DNA of 64,000 nt, taken from contig VXAY01004983.1 of the NCBI GenBank assembly GCA_013399855.1, positions 310,001-374,000 of the forward strand, written 5' to 3'. The notes below the pieces were generated by a model that was not told the DNA's origin, did no database searches, and was given only the letters and a program-made list of their open reading frames with translations. The translations under genes were made by a program, and so were the position numbers. Shown here piece after piece: positions 26,390-39,178 of this stretch. Origin of the DNA: Oxyruncus cristatus (Eukaryota; Chordata; Aves; Passeriformes; Cotingidae). The number at the start of each line of letters is the position of its first letter. Position 1 is the stretch's first letter.

Positions 26390-26575
26390 AGGGCTTCATT
26401 AGTTGGTTGGTTGGTGGTAAGGAGTTGTTTCAATTTTTATCACTTGTCTTTCTTGGGCTTTATTTTTCTCTCTCTTTGTTATCTCCCCCTCCACCCCAAT
26501 TTATTAGTATTTGTATTATTGTTGTTGTATTACTGTTATTTTATTATTTGAATTAGTAGACTGTTTTTATCTCAA
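26390..26575 (+). repeat. Low-complexity T-rich and ATT/GTT-rich segment inside the LTR
   Basis: The 3' half of the LTR contains GGTTGGTTGGTTGGTGG, a pyrimidine-rich stretch, and an ATTATTGTTGTTGTATTACTG-like trinucleotide region before the conserved 'ttttatctcaaccca' block. This part is length-variable in the family, and slippage is the likely cause. Confidence 0.6.
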
Positions 26576-26774
26576 CCCACAAGTTTTCTCACCTTTACCC
26601 TTCTGATTTCCTCCCCAGTCTGACCAGAGAAGGGAAGGAGGGTGTGAGTGACTGTGTGGTGCTTAGTTGCCAGCCGGTGTTAAACCATGATAATTTCACA
26701 CCTTGGATTTTTCTTGGTGAGAAAACCCACTGTTAAAAACAGCCCCGAAGACCAAAGCCCTTGTTGTCTTTTGA

Positions 26775-26855
26775 AGGCCACTGAAGCTGGCCCTGCTTTG
26801 AGCTGAGGGTTGGACCAGATGATCTCTAGATGCCTTCTGACCTAAACAACTGCAT
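26775..26855 (+). mobile_element. CR1 LINE 3' tail (short, diverged)
   Basis: Plus-strand fragment with the conserved 'ccctgctttgagctgagggttggaccagatgatctctag' block and 'ccttctgacctaaac', the usual end of CR1 3' UTRs. The terminal octamer-like repeat is lost. It lies about 80 bp after the LTR end. Confidence 0.8.
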
Positions 26856-29800
26856 AAGAAGGACTGCTTGCTGAAGTGAGAGGGACAGCCTTACTATCTG
26901 CAAGCAGAAGACTTCAGGGCTTTGGTAATCATGTACCTCAGTAATGTGGTCACATCACTGCTAGAGACAGGCCATCACTTTTGCAGTGAGTTTTCGTAGC
27001 CTTAGGACTGAGCCTTGTCAGACTTGCTCTCTGCTTCACCTTCCTGCAGCTTTGTTTTACTCAGTTTGGCTGTAGCTGCAATTTTTCTAACTACCTAGGT
27101 ATCTACATCTAACTTATTTCTGTTTATCATTGCATGCTATAATCTCAGTTTTATATTGGTAGCAATAATAAGCAGCTATTTTCTTTAGAATAAAATATTT
27201 ACAACTCTAATAAAACGATGGAGAGAAACACAGATCTGATACAATAGCAGAGGCCCTGAGAAGCAGAAACGCAGTGTGTGGTGTAGCAAAAGACACATAC
27301 AGGATGATAGAGCTGCACTAAACTGGATTTAGGGAAAACAGAACAAAGAAACAGTATCTCGCCTCAGTAGAAGACATCATATATATTAAATTCTGATGTA
27401 ACATGAAAGTGTAGACCAAAGAATAAAAATAAATTTGTATAAGTATGTTAACAAGCATGAAAGTGTATCCTAGAGGGAGGAAGAAGAAAACAATGGCAGC
27501 GATGCAATCTTCCCAAAGAGGGATTTCAGAGGCTGATTACTTACTGTGTTACCCTCTTCAGCATCCCAAAGCTGCTGACTTCAGGACTCAAAGGTGCAGT
27601 GCAAGGGTGACCATTATCCTGAAAAAAAGGATATCTACTAAGAACAGTATGTCTTACAATTTTAATTCTATTATTACTATAAGTGAGACTTTTTCCAAAA
27701 GCATTTATTATTCTATTTCAGTAGTAATTAAATCTAGACTAATAACAATTCAAGAATTAGATTGATACATTTTCCATTATAGTAAAAAATTTTTGGCTTT
27801 ACTTATATGAGATGTGCTTCCACTGTGCCTTCCACTGTGAACAATGTTTTGAGTGTAATAGACTCATCAGTTCAGTTTAACTCATTCATTGCTTAAGCCT
27901 TTAAAGGAATTCCTGAATCAGTGAAGATTTCCTTACTGCATAGTGTCACTAAAACTACTTAAAAGCTTAAAAATCCTAAAATAAAATTTAAATACAAGTA
28001 TTAGATATTGTGCTTGCTTCTCTGATGGAAATGAAGTGCTTGGCAGCAATGCAGAAGATGTGTAATCCATGATTCCTGACTTAATGTCTAATGCCCTTTT
28101 CACCAGGTAATAATACATCCATCCCAAAACAGACCTAATGTTTTATCTAGGCCTGCTGCATTTCCCTCTGTTGTGTAGGATATCCTTCCTAGTCCCCCCC
28201 ATCTGTATTCCCTACACCCCAGCACTTGAGACTTTCCTTCATCATGGCTTTCTCTTGTCAGAGCTGAATGTGATTTGGCAACATAGCACCAGAAAGATTA
28301 TTTCTTCCCTTATGGAGTCACTTGACAGCACAAAACAAGTTCTGAAGCAATACAGAGTCCTTCTTCAGGGACTAAACAAAATCCCTGCTTGTAGTTAGCT
28401 CTCACTAACTGTCACAGCATCTCTTGACTCGGTGCCACCAGAAGGAGGCTCTTCTGGCAGTATTGGACTGAGGATTTCATCCTCTATTTAATTTGATGTT
28501 ATTCTGTAACAGTTCTACATATCCAGAACTCTGATCATGGCATTCACAGTGATGGTGCTGACAAGACCTCTGCACTGAGGAGTCTGGGATATTAGGAGGA
28601 GGTAACAACGACTCCTGTAACATCTGCCACATACAGGAATAAATGCATAATGAAAACCATGCTTTCACTGTATGGTGGACAATGTGAGGGGCTCTTGGTG
28701 GCTCCAGTGAGGTTGAATATCACATTAATATAAGGAGATTAAACAATGATAAAAGGCCATTAAGGCTGGAAGATCAAAGCCCAAAACTTTGCTTAGGAGA
28801 TGCCTAATAAGTTAGCAAAAGGCCTAAATGTCTTTGATTTGGCCCCTTTGACATACGTTCTGTAATAACACTTTCACTACCTGACCATATGCTACTTTTT
28901 GAAGAGGCTTTCTGCTCCATTCAAAGCAAAGCTGATTCTCTTCAACATTGGTATTGCACAATATTAGTGGGGGAGAGGGCGTGAAAGGCAGGATGTGTGG
29001 GAGGACATCACCTGACATACAGGCAAGAGCTTTCAGGTGTGAAAGCAAAATAGGTGAGATTTCGAAATCCAAACATATCCATAAACAGAAAGAATGAACG
29101 TTCTTCTTTCATAATACATGTTCATATATAAAATAAGATTAAGGAAAAATGAGTTTTAAGCCTATAAGATTCAAGAGAGGTGAATTTCTAAACTGGCAGA
29201 CATGCATTCATTTTGCTAGATTCAAATTCATGTAAGCATGTAGCTGTTGCTGGAACTCAGCATTCACTCTCCCTCTTGACTACAAAGAAATAAATTAATC
29301 CAAATATTGTTCTGGACTTCACTGATGTCTTTTGTCCTGAGTTTGTTTTAGTAAGTTAAGAGATCCGGAAAAAAACCCCAAACTTTTTTGCACCAAAGCC
29401 ATAAAAAAAGTAACTAGCTGAAAGGAGCATCCTGGTACAGACAAACTGAGATACCTCAAGTTATCTTACCTGCAGTTATGAAATTCCTAGATACCAGTCC
29501 AGTTATTTATGACTGAGTATTATGAAGGTCTTTATGTAATGATAGAGAAGCATTACATGCAGTAACCACTTGTTATGGTTATTTGCTTTCTGGAATTTCG
29601 TTTCAGGGGGAGATTGACCCCATTAGAAGCAAAACAAGGCAACCTACTGCATTTGATTTATAAACCCTCAATTTGTGGGTGTGGGAGAGTGGGAGGCAGT
29701 CATCTGTAGCTTCATTACCCAGCGGTGTAAAGCAGCTAGATTTCATGAATTAAAAGAAAAAACCTAGTTCTCAAAGCGGCCTTTTCAATTTTTTTTTGGC

Positions 29801-32449
29801 TAAAATGTAAGAAGTTGAGAAAGCCTGTATGCAACTGCACACAGACTGCATGAGTAGAACTGATTATGTGTCCCTGGACAGATCAAGAAAACAGGAAAGG
29901 GTGCCAGCCAAGAGGCGTATTTAAGACAAGGTTCTCAAACTTCCCTATTACCTTCAGAATTGTTTCCAAACTCTAAAGCTAAGAAATTAAAATCTGGACT
30001 TGGCAAAATAAACAATCTGCACTGTACAATACGTGGTGTCTCGGGATGATTTGTGACATTCAGTAATACTGTATGTCACAAACAGCACCGAGGGAATAAT
30101 CCGCAGAAATACAGCTGCTTGAAAATTGCTTCCAAGACCATTTCTCAATGAAGAATTAAATCAAAATTTTGCCCGTTTTATAAACACTGTAACACAAAAA
30201 CCACTGTTTTCCATTCACAAAAATTTATTGCAAATGGAAAATCTCAAAAATGTGCTTACTCGATATTACATGGAAGGAATAATTTTGATATTTTTTGCTA
30301 TTTGTTATTTTAATTTTAGGATGATTTTGTCCAGGAGAAATCAATCCCATTATACCATTCTTTATCAGTAATTAAACTTGGAGTTGTCTTGCTGTCACAA
30401 ATACAGAAGAAAAGCAAATTTAGTATTTTACTTCCTCCAAATGGCTATATACAGATGGTTCTTACAATTAATTTCTCACAAATAACCTGATTATACCCAG
30501 TTTAAACTTGATGTAGAAGAAAAGAAATGCATTTACATTAATCAAGAGAGTTCAGGTGTATTTACATTTTTCTGCCCAGAGCTAGTCATGTGTGTGGCAC
30601 ATTATCCATAAACAGGAATAGGGAAAAATGGCTTTTATGACACATTCTCCACTGTCTGTAATTTTTTTAAGAGACCTAGTGGAAAAAAGACTTTTCTATG
30701 TATGGGAAATTTTCTTTGCCAAATACTTTTAAGAGTAATTTTTTAACCACCTCAATAGGTTTATACTATTTAGCAAAAGTAAAATTAGTATTTATTGACT
30801 ATAAATCTGTTTCTCTATCATGTATGCTTTTATTGGTGACACTTGCCAGGACAAAATATTTTCTGTGATACCTGAGCCATGGTCAGCTTTTTAACTAACT
30901 GAAGTTAATGTTATACCATGAAAAGTCATGTAATTAAAAGCATTTATAGACTATGGTTAAAGGAGAAATTGAGTTTTACAATGTTATTTTTCTCACTAGA
31001 ACAAAAGAGGAAGCAGAAATTTGCTTCCAATTAAGATTTTATATCTTCACAATAAGCTTCAGCTACATCATGTTTCATCCAAGTTTGAGGGACTGTTACT
31101 GTGTGGGAAGGACAATGTCCACGGTGAACTGATGGTTTCTGGTTCTTTTGATACCATCATTTACTTCCTACCACAGGTTACATGTGTTCTGCTGCTGTGC
31201 TCTATTTATACCATCATGTATGCAATATGATTAACATGTCAGCAGTGCAATTGGCAGGGTTTATTAAACCCTGGTAATTCTTGCCTTCCCACTTTTAAAT
31301 TAATTACAGATAATGAGTATATAAACTCCAGCATTATCTCAGACCTAAATTTTCATGAATTTTCATCATACCCCTCAGCAATGCTACCGCTGTTACAGAC
31401 CAAATAGTGTCTTCTGCAGGTGTATATTTCCTGGAGACTGTAGTAGAAAATATGCAGGAGAAAAAAAGGCCTAGAGCCCAGGCATGGAATCTTATGAGTA
31501 TGTGTTTGTGCAAAAGAGATGCCTGGTCTATCATGGGAGCTCTTAAACACTACCTAAACATAAGACGGTGCAGCAAGTGAAAGGTACTGCACATGAAGTC
31601 AGAATAAGATTTATTTGAAAAGTATAATTTGATTTTCTGTTACATGTTTTCCCATTCTAACTCGGATTACATCTTTATTAACACAGTTAAGGGAAAACAC
31701 GTAATCCCATCTTCAGCTCACCACATCACGATTGCACACATTTGCTTTGACTTAAACTTGGATACTTCTCTCTCCAGACCAATTTCTTTCTAGTGTGCCT
31801 CAAGGACCAGCACTGGTACTTCCCTGCTGGTACATGGATGCTTTTCAAGGCACACATCCAAATGCAGTAAAGGTATCCTTCTCTACTGTATCAGTCCCAC
31901 CACCCCTCGTCTATTAATGAAGACATTTCAAGGACAGTATGAATGCCAAGCAGTCAGCCTTTCAGGAAACTGCCTTCATTTCCATTGCTCCCAATGCAGA
32001 TACACTGAGAAATTAATGCTTAATGTAGTGTAAGAATGGTGGTAGACCATGGTCTACACGCTGTCCTGGCTCAGTGGAGTAATGAACGGTCCCATGGTTG
32101 GAGGTGTGTATGTGCTTATGTGTATATGGCGGAATAACATTTTGCACACAAAAGAAGGATTTTCCCAACCTTACTTTAAGCGGCCTCCCTCCTCTGACTA
32201 TAAAATTTGCCAGTGTATTTGAAGAAAAGTAAATCCCCTCTCCAGGGTGTACCCCACGAAGTTTCTGACATGAATCGTGCCGTTGTGTGTCCAGAGAAGC
32301 AGCACCTCGGGGAAGCTCTGAGGAGGTGACCTTCATGGCATCCACTTTGTGAGAAAACCTTTAGAACCCACTTCTGATGATACTCCTGCAATTTTTGCCT
32401 TGGAATTAAAGGCTCTGCCAAAGCCATACACTTCCATTTTGAAATAAAA
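26856..32449. other. Unique non-coding DNA, no feature recognised
   Basis: A 5.6 kb AT-rich stretch without recognisable transposon, exon or RNA gene. Frames of 60-106 codons are present on both strands with no known domains. The part from about 29700 to 31000 is especially AT-rich and free of CR1. I cannot tell from one sequence whether it is conserved. Confidence 0.55.
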
Positions 32450-32619
32450 TATTGCCCAAAGAATTGGTGGACTCCTCATCCCTGGAGATGTTCAAGACCA
32501 AGTTCGACAGGGTTCTGAGTAAACCAGTCTAGTGGAAGGTTCCCTGCCTGTGGCAGAAGGGTTGGAACTAGAAGATCTTTAAGGCCCCTTGCAACCCAAA
32601 CCATTCTCTGATTCTATGA
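32450..32619 (+). mobile_element. CR1 LINE 3' fragment
   Basis: Plus-strand copy covering 'tcatccctggagatgttcaagaccaagttcgacag', 'agtggaaggttccctgcctgtggcagaagggttggaactagaagatcttt' and the terminal 'caacccaaaccattctctgattctatga', which includes the CR1 end repeat (ATTCTATGA). It is severely 5'-truncated and keeps only the last residues of ORF2 in decayed form plus the 3' UTR. Confidence 0.92.
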
Positions 32620-33831
32620 AATACCAGTTCCTCCTGTGCTCATCTGGCAAGATCTGAGAGGAGTCCAGGAACGTGGAGGGTTTCCTCTTAGCACATAGTG
32701 TGCCAGGCACTATGTCAGAAGGCTATTATGGCTGTATCACTAGGGTTGGTGAAGAAAGACTTGTGCCTCCCTCTTTGTACCTGCTCAGGAGAGACCCAGC
32801 CACCACCAGCACTGTGATACAGAGTTCCCAGAAAAAACAGGAAGTATGCTTTGTTAAAGATTAATTTGCTTTATGGTGGCTCTTTACCACTGGGATGAAA
32901 AGAGAGGCACAGGAGAGCTTTGCTCTTTGCTCTTGAACTAATAAATAGTAATAATAGCTTCTGAGAGAGCCATGCCCAAGTCTTTTCCACATATGTCTCC
33001 ACATCTTCGCAGCGTAACTTTTACCCTCTGGAATTTTCCTGTCTCTCCCGTTTCAGAGCCCCTCCTCCCAGTGCTGGCTGCCACTTCCCTCCCAGGCAGC
33101 CCCGGGCTCAGGCAGAGGTGCCTTTGCAAGGGTTTGCTCCCACTCACTGCTCCCTGCCCCTGCCTGGGGCAGGAACTTACCCAGGGACAGAGATTCCTGT
33201 CCTGTGAGGCATATGTATGCTCAGGTGCCAGGAGGGTGGGGAAGCCACTCTCAGCACCTTAAGGAGTAAAGCACCACTGTGCCTACCCTTCGCCCTCACC
33301 CAGACCTGCTTTCAGAGAGAACCTCTCCTCCAGAGCCATCGAAGTGGCTCTTGGCCCGTTCCTAAATGAACCCTAAAGGGTTCATGCTGACCCCTGAAGA
33401 TGGTGGTGGTACTTCCTCCACAATCCCCCATCTCTAGACCACTTTGAGAAGTTTCCCTTTGTTACATGAGGAAGGTCTGATGTATGAAGGGCTGTATGGA
33501 TGTATTATAGTCAAGACTGTATAAGTTTATGTATTTGCAATGTTTTTTATTCCTTATACCATCTAAAGGAGGTTAAAAGCTTATAACTGAGGTTTAAAAG
33601 GGACAGGAGAAATCCACATAAATATGCTCATAGAAGTGTTCTATCAGAACTTTATCAGAAAATGAATGAGCATTTTCCCCTCAGAGTATCTTGATTCCTA
33701 TCTGAAAGTCTATGTTAAAAGTATTCTACAAACATTTTCTCACAATGGTTTCAGCTTTAGTGTAGAGTTTATGTTACAGTAAAATAAACACCTCAGCAAG
33801 GTAAACATGCATGACCTGGCTCTAAGAAAAC
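32620..33831. other. Unique non-coding DNA, GC-richer near 33000-33350
   Basis: No gene is recognised. The GC-richer part carries a 96-codon plus-strand frame (32972-33262) with an overlapping minus-strand frame. CpG is sparse and neither translation has a recognised domain. Confidence 0.5.
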
Positions 33832-33850
33832 GGGGAGGGAGTGGGGAGGG
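33832..33850 (+). other. G-quadruplex motif
   Basis: Four runs of three or four G separated by loops of 1, 3 and 1 bases (GGGG-A-GGG-AGT-GGGG-A-GGG). It satisfies the G3+N1-7 rule with short loops, which usually gives stable quadruplexes in vitro. No neighbouring promoter or replication signal can be identified. Confidence 0.7.
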
Positions 33851-36800
33851 AAGTGGTATTTTTCTCTCTTGTGATGTTTTTCCTCCAGGGTATATTTTTT
33901 TTTTTCCCTCGTACCTAATCAAAAAGGCTTCTTACTACTTTGGTGTTAAGTTATGACTCCCCATCAGAGGATTATTAGACAGAAGACAAGGGTGTTTCCT
34001 TTCCCTCCTAACTGTTTCATGCTTTTTTTTTTTTTCAGGCAAATCATAACTGGGCTGGCTGCATGATTTGACTGTCAAAAGGAGGTGTTTGCAAGGTTCA
34101 AAGTGACCACAGCTTAGTGGAATGGGTTGTTGTGGTGCCTCACTTCTGCAACTTAAACAGCACTGTGAAAGCTGGGGGAATGCCACAGCCTTGCCATCAC
34201 CTTGCTAGAGGAATGTGCCAGTCCACGTCATCCCACCTTCTGGCTAACCTAGAAATACTGTGTCCAGTCTTGCCTTATGCAAGCCCAAAATACATCCAGC
34301 ACTGCAACTTGCTGCAGCATTCAGTGGGAGTATTAATTTAGCTCTCAGAAGTGAGGAGTACTTGTGCTCTCAAGCCAGTGATACTGGCTTGTCTCCAGGC
34401 ACGTCTCCAGATTGAAAATATTCTTCTTCAGAAGGATATTCTCTAAAATCAGGCTTTTGAGATTGGCAAAGTGATGGCAGTATAGCCCAAATGAACAACT
34501 AAAATTTGGCAGACTACTTTTCACTTCCCATTTAAAACCATAAAAACTATGTCAGAATTTTATTTGATTAACATTCACTATCCACAGTGATCAAAGGACT
34601 ATGTCTAAAAAATTAGCATTTCAGAAGAAGGTCTTTGATAGTGAGCAATAAAATTCTCATACTTAGCCTGAAATCATTCCCATCTGCATTCTTTACTGGC
34701 TTATAATTTATGAAGTCTCATTAATGAAATCAAGCAGATAGTAAGCACACCTAAAGCTTCATTCTAACACAAAATAGAGACTCCAGATAATTAGGGTAGC
34801 AGCTATAATTTTATTCCTCTGTCCCTCCTGTAATTAGTATGGTTTGTATTTGAAGAGGGAAAGAGTCAAAGACTTTTCAAAAGATATTGTTTTATTATCA
34901 CCTGATTTCACAATATATTGTTTTAATTTCACCTTATGTTTGCAGGTGGCTTCTGAGCAAACTAGGTTTGGGCTCTCCCTCCAATGACAGTCTACCAATT
35001 AATGGCTTCGTTACGTGGCTCATGTCCAGGAAAAAAAAATATGCTTCATCCAGAGTTTCGCCTGCTAAAGCCTCTTTCCTATGAAATCAACAGAAATCAA
35101 AGGGCATGACTTGTAGAGTGGATACTTTTCCAACATGTACAGTGCCACTTGAGGGAATATGACTATTTATTGACAGTCAGTATACTGCAGAAGTCAGGGA
35201 GCACAAAGGGTAAGGAAAGATTACTGTAGCAGGAGTTGACTTGGGCTAATTTCCAACACAGAGACTATGCAGTATAGAACATCCTTTTATAAATATGACC
35301 TTTATAACATATTGCATTAGCCCACTAATACCACAAGGAATGTTTTATTTGGGTTTATGCAGTTTTTAAAAAGAGTGGTAAGGACATATCCATCATTTAT
35401 TACTTCTGATGGAAAATTGTATTTCAACAAATTAAACTTTTAATAGAAAAATATCTACCAAAAAAATTGTGGATATTGGAAAGAAAAAAAAAAAGAAAGG
35501 TGTAGAAAAAAAGTGCAAAGTTCATAGCTTTCAGAGAGGGATGAATGTTCTCCATTTGGAGTTACAGACCAGTTTGCATCTGAGATTGATAATGTGTTTG
35601 CCCCTGTCCACACCTCTTCTGTGATGCTGGCTGCCTAGGTGTAAATCTGCATCTGCAGGGATTGTGCTGAAGGACCCACCTCAGTGAGCTGCCAGCTTGA
35701 TCATCACTTGCTGCAGCAGCACGCCTGCTTCCTATCAGCCATGAAAAATCAGCAGGAACTGAGCACTAAGCTCATGAGACACCACGCCAAGAGGAGGTGA
35801 CTGGCTATCTTTTGCCTTATTTGTCCTTCCAGCCGTAGCAAATCTTCCTCTGTGACCACAAGAAGAGTGCATGGTGCCTCACAGGTGGCTCACCAAAACC
35901 TGGGGCTGCTCCTTCACCAGGGTCCATCAGAACACAGTTGTAGTGCAGGGGAAGTGGTGACCCCTTCAACAGTGCTTGAAGATGCTCACTGGAAGAGAGG
36001 AGTCTCCGCATTCTCAGGATTAAGGTAGTGCCTGTCCTCATGCATTTTTCTCACACATTTCAAAACAGGAAAGGTCAGCATTTCGTCATTTAATGATGTC
36101 ATGTCCTCCTCAGTGCTCAAAGTAACTGGTTTACAAAGAAGAGGAGAACTAAAGATGGTGATAACTGAGCACACACTTTCAGTGAGCAGCATTTGCCTGG
36201 GATGTGACAACAGGTGATCACCCTCATGTGTCTAACAGGGACCACTTTCCTATCTAATCAATAATTATGTGGCCAATATGATTAGAAGGTCTACCATTAG
36301 AACCTAATGGCACTGTTCCCTCTTACCAGACTTTGGAGCAGGGAGATGAAAAGCGAAACAACTGTGAATGCCTCGTTGTTTTCAACTGTGCAAAGCTGGC
36401 TGCATACTTGCGGAGGTTGGGCTGCATAGGTGTATCAGAAACGTGTTCTGTTCATTCACTGCACAACTGAAAGGCTGTGCAAAAGTACCTGTTGGAGACT
36501 CCAGTGTCCCACAGCAGAAGTCACAGGAAAAGAGATGTGCCCGCAGCCTCAGTTATCTATGAGAGGCAGAGGGAGAAATCTTTTAAAAATTGACATTGAA
36601 GTCAAGATTCAAAAATATTGTGGCAAACTAAGAAAAACACGTTTTCAGAAGTTTAAATTTTACAAAGCAGCTTATAGAAAGTGTGAAAGCTGACAATCAA
36701 TCAGTGATTTGCAGGAACTAGATAGCATCAGACTAGATTGTCTTACAACCTGTCCATTCTTGTATTGGCAGAAGTAGCCATATTTCTCTTCAAATCTTAA

Positions 36801-39074
36801 CAAATGATAATGTGGAAAGCAATATTTAAAATAAACTTTAAGCAATATTTAAACAAATCTGATGTTTGACAAATTACTCATGAGTAGAAAGAAAACAAAA
36901 TATTCCCACAATCAGCGGATACAATAGTGATATGCAGTAGCTGAAACTGAAGGTGCAACAGTAATGGGTTTTAGACTTAGATTAACTTCAAAGGACTTCT
37001 GCAGATGTTCTGCAGGTTGTCTGCAACACATCGAGGTCCTGAAGTTTAAAAATAATGACAACCTACCTGCATGTCAGCTACCTACAACAGTACACAGAAT
37101 ATGGGAAAAGAGCAAAATGTGACTAGGAAGACAGATCCAAATCTGGCTTTGTGGGATTGCACCTGCTTCAAGTACATCTTGTCCATGAGTGATACCACAC
37201 TGGGGTTCATCTTATGCACTGAAGTGTTTACAAGTCAGATATCTGCCCTGTGCAGTTTCACAGAAATGCTGTGACTAATGAGAACTTACTGCAATGTTAC
37301 AGACAAGTATGAACCTTCTTGGCAACAGCTGTGTTGTCACTTCTGCTAAGGAACTATTTATTGCCTTTATACTTAATAAGACAATATGTTGAGCAATACA
37401 ATATTAGTATATGATACCAGATGTGGCCTGGCAGAGTTGTCTTGTCCCTTGAACTGTGAAACTGGCCTGCAGCATAAACAGAAGTTTTGTGTATTATAGT
37501 TCATGATAAACATCCCTGAATTTTTCTTGAAACAGCACTAGAGGCTTTGAAAGCATTAACATTTTAGGGTTTGACTTGCAATTCTAGAGTAAGAGGGAAA
37601 ATTATATCTGATTAACTCTTTTGGATGTTTTGTGAAAAGTTTAAGCAGTGCAGACTTTCCATTAAATTGTAGGTAAAGATGTGCATTGGCAATAAGAAAG
37701 CTGAGAATCTCTTCTCCACTAAGGAAGTATTAACTTCTGCAAAGTGTGTACCATGTGTACCACTAGTCCTCAGAAACCTGTTTCAAAGAAGAATTCAAGT
37801 TTAATTGCAATAACTTGTTAATTGTCACAACATTCCACACAGAATTCCCAAAATTAGATACGTAGGTGAATCATCAAGGGCAGACTGTACCACTTTAACT
37901 CAAACCTTTAAAGCCTCTTGTCAAAACCATCATTATCTCAGCATCTGAGCGTGCTGTGGGTGATGATATCACACCAAGTAGATAGTCGCCATCATTTAGA
38001 AGCTTATTCATCCACTTTTGCAGGTATATAAAAACAGGGTATTGAAGATGCTGTGCAAATAGCACTACCCACACATCGTAAGGCAGGAGCAATGTAATTC
38101 CACTGGTCTCCAGTACAAAAGAGCAAATTTGGTGAATTTTATAGTAATGAGTGATCATTTGGTTCATGTGTTCGCTAGCCTAACCCTTCAAACCCTTCTT
38201 TTTTCCTGGCTGAGGGCATGCACCCTCACCAGTGCTAACTGTGCTGCTGCGAGCTGCCAGCCCTGATAAGCGTCTTGTCCCTCTGGCAGGAGCTGCTAAT
38301 GCAAGTCTGACTGAAGAGCAGCATGTACAGTGACTGACAAGAAACTGTGAGAGTGCATCATCATCTGCTGGTTAAGCCTGTTGCATCATATGGCGATGAT
38401 ATATATTAACCAAGTATTTATTAACTGAAGCACGGGATCTCTTCCAGCCTTTGCAGAAAATTCTTCTGATGAAAAAGAAAAGCCTTTTATGTCTCCAGTT
38501 CGCCAAATAGCCTTCTCATTCAAAGCACCAGCACAGCTCTCCTAAACTCCTGCATTATTTTCCATGCTTAAAGAGCACGTGTCGACTGGCAGCAGCTGAG
38601 ACGTCCTAAAAGCTGCCCAAGGATCATGAAAAGTGGCATCAGACTGTGCGAGCCTGCAATAATCCTCTAATCTTTTTGAACACATTCTTTTATTTAGGCA
38701 GACTTCAGTTATTAGATTTGACACATATTTCACATATTACAAAACTGATGATTATTGTGTAGCTGGCTAATCCTCAGTTTGAGGAAGGATTGATTTTAAA
38801 CTTATATAGAAAGGCTGTCAACATAAGCACTGAAGCTCTATGTTTTTAAGCATATGATATACTTAGTTTTAACAGCATTACCAGAGACTTGATGCAAATG
38901 ATAGGTAGATTTACATAAAGGGGAAAATGTGTATACTGTGAGCACAAAACTGCTTCACAGCCAATGATCAAAGTAGAAATGGGTCTGGTTCTCCATGAAA
39001 CATTCACTCGTGATTGGAGTTAGATGACAGGTCTGTTTAAGCAGGCAGTTAAGCATTTCTGTAAAGACAAAGGT
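33851..39074. other. Unique non-coding DNA, no gene recognised
   Basis: AT-rich unique sequence. A T14 run followed by CAG near 34024-34040 resembles a splice acceptor, but I found no matching exon or donor. Around 38660-38790 several TAATCC/TAATCT motifs cluster. No transposon is recognised. Confidence 0.5.
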
Positions 39075-39178
39075 AGAATCATAGAATCATTTAGATTGAA
39101 AAAGACCCTAAAGATCACCAAATCTAACCATTAGCCCAGCACTGCCAAGTTCACCTAAGCACCATGTCTGCACAACTT
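39075..39178 (-). mobile_element. CR1 LINE 3' end (short)
   Basis: Minus-strand copy opening with the terminal repeat AGAATCATAGAATCATTTAG, then 'gaccctaaagatcaccaaatctaaccattagcccagcactgcc'. It matches the first ~100 bp inward from the 3' end of a CR1 subfamily different from the copies at 22548 and 24770. Confidence 0.9.

Larger units (their letters stand above)
26066..26692 (+). mobile_element. Solo LTR of an avian endogenous retrovirus (ERVL-like)
   Basis: The element begins TGTGCTGGTTTTGGCTGGGG and ends with GCTTAGTTGCCAGCCGG followed by a TTAAACCATGATA block, where the final CA of the family has become TA. These ends and the internal 'ggggacacagccaagacagctgacc' and 'tctcaacccacaagttttctcac' blocks match an LTR family common in bird genomes. 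A polyadenylation signal AATAAA sits at 26340-26345 in the expected orientation. No gag, pol or env sequence lies on either side, so it is a solo LTR left by recombination between two LTRs. I could not identify a clear target-site duplication. The class assignment (ERVL-like) is from memory. Confidence 0.85.

Noticed and set aside
34024..34040. T14 run followed by CAG, resembling a splice acceptor
   Set aside because: No open exon with a good donor follows. The downstream AAG/GTTCAA is weak, and T runs before CAG are common in AT-rich DNA.
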